Shown: positions 61,706-63,830 of the stretch, in pieces | Layout: each line of letters starts with the position of its first letter | Numbering within the stretch: position 1 is the stretch's first letter | Source: Chitinophaga pinensis | Lineage (GTDB): Bacteria > Bacteroidota > Bacteroidia > NS11-12g > UBA9320 | NCBI GenBank assembly: GCA_945897885.1 | Contig: CAMDGU010000010.1 | Span: 1 to 63,830, forward strand | Direction: 5' to 3' | Length of the DNA stretch: 63,830 nt | Made by a program: the position numbers and the translations under genes | Notes under the pieces: model-generated | What the model was told of the DNA's origin: nothing | Database searches by the model: none | The model's input: only the letters and a program-made list of their open reading frames with translations

Positions 61706-62473
61706 ATGAAAAGCAAGATAACCTTTGTTGGTTCGGGCAATGTGGCCTGGCATTTAGCCAAAGCGTTTGATTTGGCAGGATATCAAATTCATCAAATAAT
61801 AAGTAGAAATGAAACTTCAGGCAAAGAAATGGCTAAAAAATATGCAGCCTTTTTTGATACGAAACCTGAAAATATGTTTGATGACAGCGATTTTGTTTTT
61901 TTAACCATTCCCGACAAAGCTATTTCAGAAGTGCTGAAAACTGTAAAGGCCGAAAATCCCATTTTTGTGCATTGTGCCGGAAGTTGCTCATTGGCTTCTA
62001 TAGAAAGTCTTAAAAAAAATACCGCTGTTTTTTATCCTTTGCAATCTTTTACCAAAGAACGTAATCTCAATTTTTTTGAGGTTCCGGTTTTTATTGAAGC
62101 GTCCGATTCTAATACCTTTCAAAAAATTTTAAATCTGGCTGATAGCATTTCAAACAATGTAAAGCATTTAGACTCGGAAAACCGTCTGTATCTGCATTTG
62201 GCAGCGGTAATGGCTAATAATTTTACAAACCATTTATTGGGGCAAGCAGAAAAAGTAATGGATATGAAAGAACTGCCTTTAGCTTGGTTAAAACCCCTGG
62301 TAGAAGAAACTGTTAAAAAAGCGTTTGAATTAGGACCGGCCAATAGCCAAACAGGCCCTGCCACAAGAAATGATGAACCTACCCTTCAAAAACATTTACA
62401 AATGCTGGAATCAAATCCTGAATTAAAAAAACTCTATACTATTATATCGCAGGATATTTACAAATCAAAATAG
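61706..62473 (+). CDS. Rossmann-fold DUF2520 protein
   Basis: A 255-residue protein: N-terminal NAD(P)-binding Rossmann fold (FVGSGNVAWHLAKAFDLAG), FVHCAGSCSLASI, then the DUF2520 helical C-terminal domain (PLVEETVKKAFELGPANSQTGPA). It resembles 6-phosphogluconate/F420-dependent oxidoreductases; substrate unknown. Follows ccmF by 19 bases. Confidence 0.85.
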   Translation: MKSKITFVGSGNVAWHLAKAFDLAGYQIHQIISRNETSGKEMAKKYAAFFDTKPENMFDDSDFVFLTIPDKAISEVLKTVKAENPIFVHCAGSCSLASIESLKKNTAVFYPLQSFTKERNLNFFEVPVFIEASDSNTFQKILNLADSISNNVKHLDSENRLYLHLAAVMANNFTNHLLGQAEKVMDMKELPLAWLKPLVEETVKKAFELGPANSQTGPATRNDEPTLQKHLQMLESNPELKKLYTIISQDIYKSK

Positions 62474-62476
62474 CCG

Positions 62477-63829
62477 TTATTTTGATTGTTCCTTTACCAA
62501 ATAGTCATCATGAGCCAACTTAAAGATTTTCAATAGATCCTCCTTGTCTTCTGCCAATTTTTTAATGAGAATTTTTTTACGATTGCCAATTAACCAAAGC
62601 TGCAATTGATTCCATCTTGCCCTCAGTTTTGCTAAATAACGAAAGGAGAACAAGCCAAGCGGAGCCAATAAAAAAAAGAATATCACTGCTGTAATTAAAT
62701 TGGTGAGTTTATATACCCAACAGGTAAATAAAAATCCATTTATAGAAAATAGCAATAATCCTATAACAAGTGTTATGGAACCAATAAAATCTGAACGTTT
62801 TACCACTAATCGGGATAAAAAATTGGTTAAATAAAACGGAAGAAAATGCAATACAAAACCTATTAAAAACAAAGGAAACCCCAAACTAAAATAGATAGGT
62901 TGCGCAAACTTCCATCTTGATTTCTGTTTTTTTCCTAAAGGATTTAGTGATTCCTCATTTAGATTTAGAATGTCAATAATAGAAAAATACTGCTTCACTC
63001 GTAATTCTATTCCTTCCAAAATCTCTTGCTTTTCTTTTCTAAAATAATCAATAGCACCGGCAATATCTTTTCGAGCCATATACCATTCGCTATGTTCCAA
63101 ATTTTTATTTTCTATAAACCGATTGATATCGCTATGAACAATCTGTTCTACCTTATCGGTAAGGTCGTACCATCGGCTTTCATCCACCACCACAATTCTG
63201 CGTTTTAGTTCCTCTTCAATATGTTTCGTTAAGCTATGAGAAGCTTCGATTGGGTCATTTTCATACTGCGATTTATAATCTGCAGCAACCATTGATTGCC
63301 CAAAATTGAGAAATAATTTACCTTGAAAATGATGCGGGTTGGTATAATTAATTCCCACTGGAACTAAGGTTACCCCTAATTTAAAATCATTTTTAGCCTC
63401 TGCACCCAAGGCTATTCGTGCTGCTCCGGTTTTTAAAGGTAACAATACCGGTTTTGTTTGGCTGGCCCCTTCGGGAAAAATAACTAAAGCGCCTTGTTGC
63501 TCCAATAAGCCAAAACAAAGCTTAAAAATTTCATCATTCTTGTGTATTTCATCGGGCGAATATTCTTTGCGGTAAATTGGTATCACATTCAGTTTACCCA
63601 ATATATTGGCGATTACAGGATTTTTAAACGATTCACCCCGAGCTAAAAAATGAACCTTGCGGTTTAAAAAAACAGCAACCACAATAGGATCCATAAAGGC
63701 ACTGCGGTGGTTTGGCAAAAAAATAACAGGTCCGCTAGGGGGAAGACGGTCTTCATTGCGTAATTGAACTTCTTTAAAATAAAGTTCAACAGCATAGCCT
63801 ATAATAAATTTAAGAAAACGATAAAGCAT
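62477..63829 (-). CDS. PlsC-type acyltransferase
   Basis: A 450-residue protein: N-terminal acyltransferase domain with HX4D motif NHRSAFMD, the acceptor motif FPEGASQTKP, and IPIYRKEY; a helical middle; and two to four C-terminal membrane helices (residues 325-405). It probably acylates lysophosphatidate or a related glycerolipid. It is longer than PlsC (about 240 residues); the C-terminal membrane part is typical of a Bacteroidota branch. The ATG lies one base from the window edge; a longer N-terminus cannot be excluded. Confidence 0.85.
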   Translation of the reverse strand: MLYRFLKFIIGYAVELYFKEVQLRNEDRLPPSGPVIFLPNHRSAFMDPIVVAVFLNRKVHFLARGESFKNPVIANILGKLNVIPIYRKEYSPDEIHKNDEIFKLCFGLLEQQGALVIFPEGASQTKPVLLPLKTGAARIALGAEAKNDFKLGVTLVPVGINYTNPHHFQGKLFLNFGQSMVAADYKSQYENDPIEASHSLTKHIEEELKRRIVVVDESRWYDLTDKVEQIVHSDINRFIENKNLEHSEWYMARKDIAGAIDYFRKEKQEILEGIELRVKQYFSIIDILNLNEESLNPLGKKQKSRWKFAQPIYFSLGFPLFLIGFVLHFLPFYLTNFLSRLVVKRSDFIGSITLVIGLLLFSINGFLFTCWVYKLTNLITAVIFFFLLAPLGLFSFRYLAKLRARWNQLQLWLIGNRKKILIKKLAEDKEDLLKIFKLAHDDYLVKEQSK

Positions 63830-63830
63830 A

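Noticed and set aside
1-63830. tRNA, rRNA, CRISPR arrays, insertion sequences or prophage genes
   Set aside because: Looked for cloverleaf ends, regularly spaced direct repeats, transposase motifs and phage structural proteins; none found by eye.

Overview
The window is a stretch of AT-rich chromosome from a member of the Bacteroidota. I infer this from type IX secretion sorting domains (9602, 42850, 52513 and a broken one near 403), from promoters of the Bacteroidota form TAnnTTTG, and from gene families typical of the phylum (DUF4271 beside a HemD homologue, THUMP-like methyltransferase, CHU_C-type adhesin, exported YidD homologue, many outer-membrane beta-barrels). It is mostly ordinary core genome with small accessory islands. 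I see no prophage, insertion sequence, CRISPR array, rRNA or tRNA.

Layout. 1-7.4 kb: the end of sucA, a decayed delta-60-repeat gene, a higBA toxin-antitoxin pair, an Omp85-like outer-membrane protein, DUF4271 + uroporphyrinogen-III synthase, a THUMP-like methyltransferase and a 38-residue lipoprotein. 7.4-12.3 kb: OsmC, a beta-barrel, lipA and a large secreted propeller protein. 12.3-19.7 kb: a housekeeping run pheT - coiled-coil protein - zapA - rny - adk - obgE, then a YeiH-type transporter. 20-23.2 kb: a histone-H1-like protein, an orphan ParA ATPase and a TMTC-like membrane/TPR protein. 23.3-30.3 kb: aspS, small exported proteins, the potassium transporter kup with an unusual leader, and a porin. 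30.4-39.4 kb: NUDIX, dihydroorotase, lptB, beta-barrel, an envelope cassette (LolA-like, YidD, two TPR paralogues), a repeat-rich gap, two TM2-like mini-proteins and a CvfB-like S1 protein. 39.5-42.7 kb: a complete arsenic island arsR-arsM-acr3-arsC-arsN1-like. 42.8-51.7 kb: a secreted esterase, then phosphate genes (OprP-like porin, DUF47, Pit, PhoR-like kinase) around recJ. 51.8-57.3 kb: PspC/LiaF-type membrane proteins, a giant PKD adhesin and a radical SAM/SPASM protein. 57.3-63.8 kb: an ahpC remnant, the cytochrome c maturation genes ccmC-ccmD-ccmE-ccmF, a DUF2520 protein and a PlsC acyltransferase.

Points of most interest. (1) An H1-like basic protein next to an orphan ParA, preceded by a PHO-box-like repeat of the same 6+5+6 design seen before the phosphate porin and before DUF47-Pit; I propose a phosphate-responsive granule or nucleoid positioning module, possibly for polyphosphate. 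(2) A kup leader that carries a 14-codon upstream ORF and two interleaved stems (pseudoknot or switch topology). (3) Four small exported proteins at two loci that share the motif [YL]-D-[KE]-x2-[LIV]-x3-F right after the signal peptide. (4) A 68-bp repeat present twice in opposite orientation with 65 identical positions, one copy in the pheT leader. (5) A CcmE with CxxxY in place of HxxxY. (6) -7 boxes so close to start codons that many transcripts must be nearly leaderless; this also corrects several start sites. All functional proposals beyond family membership are inference from sequence and context.
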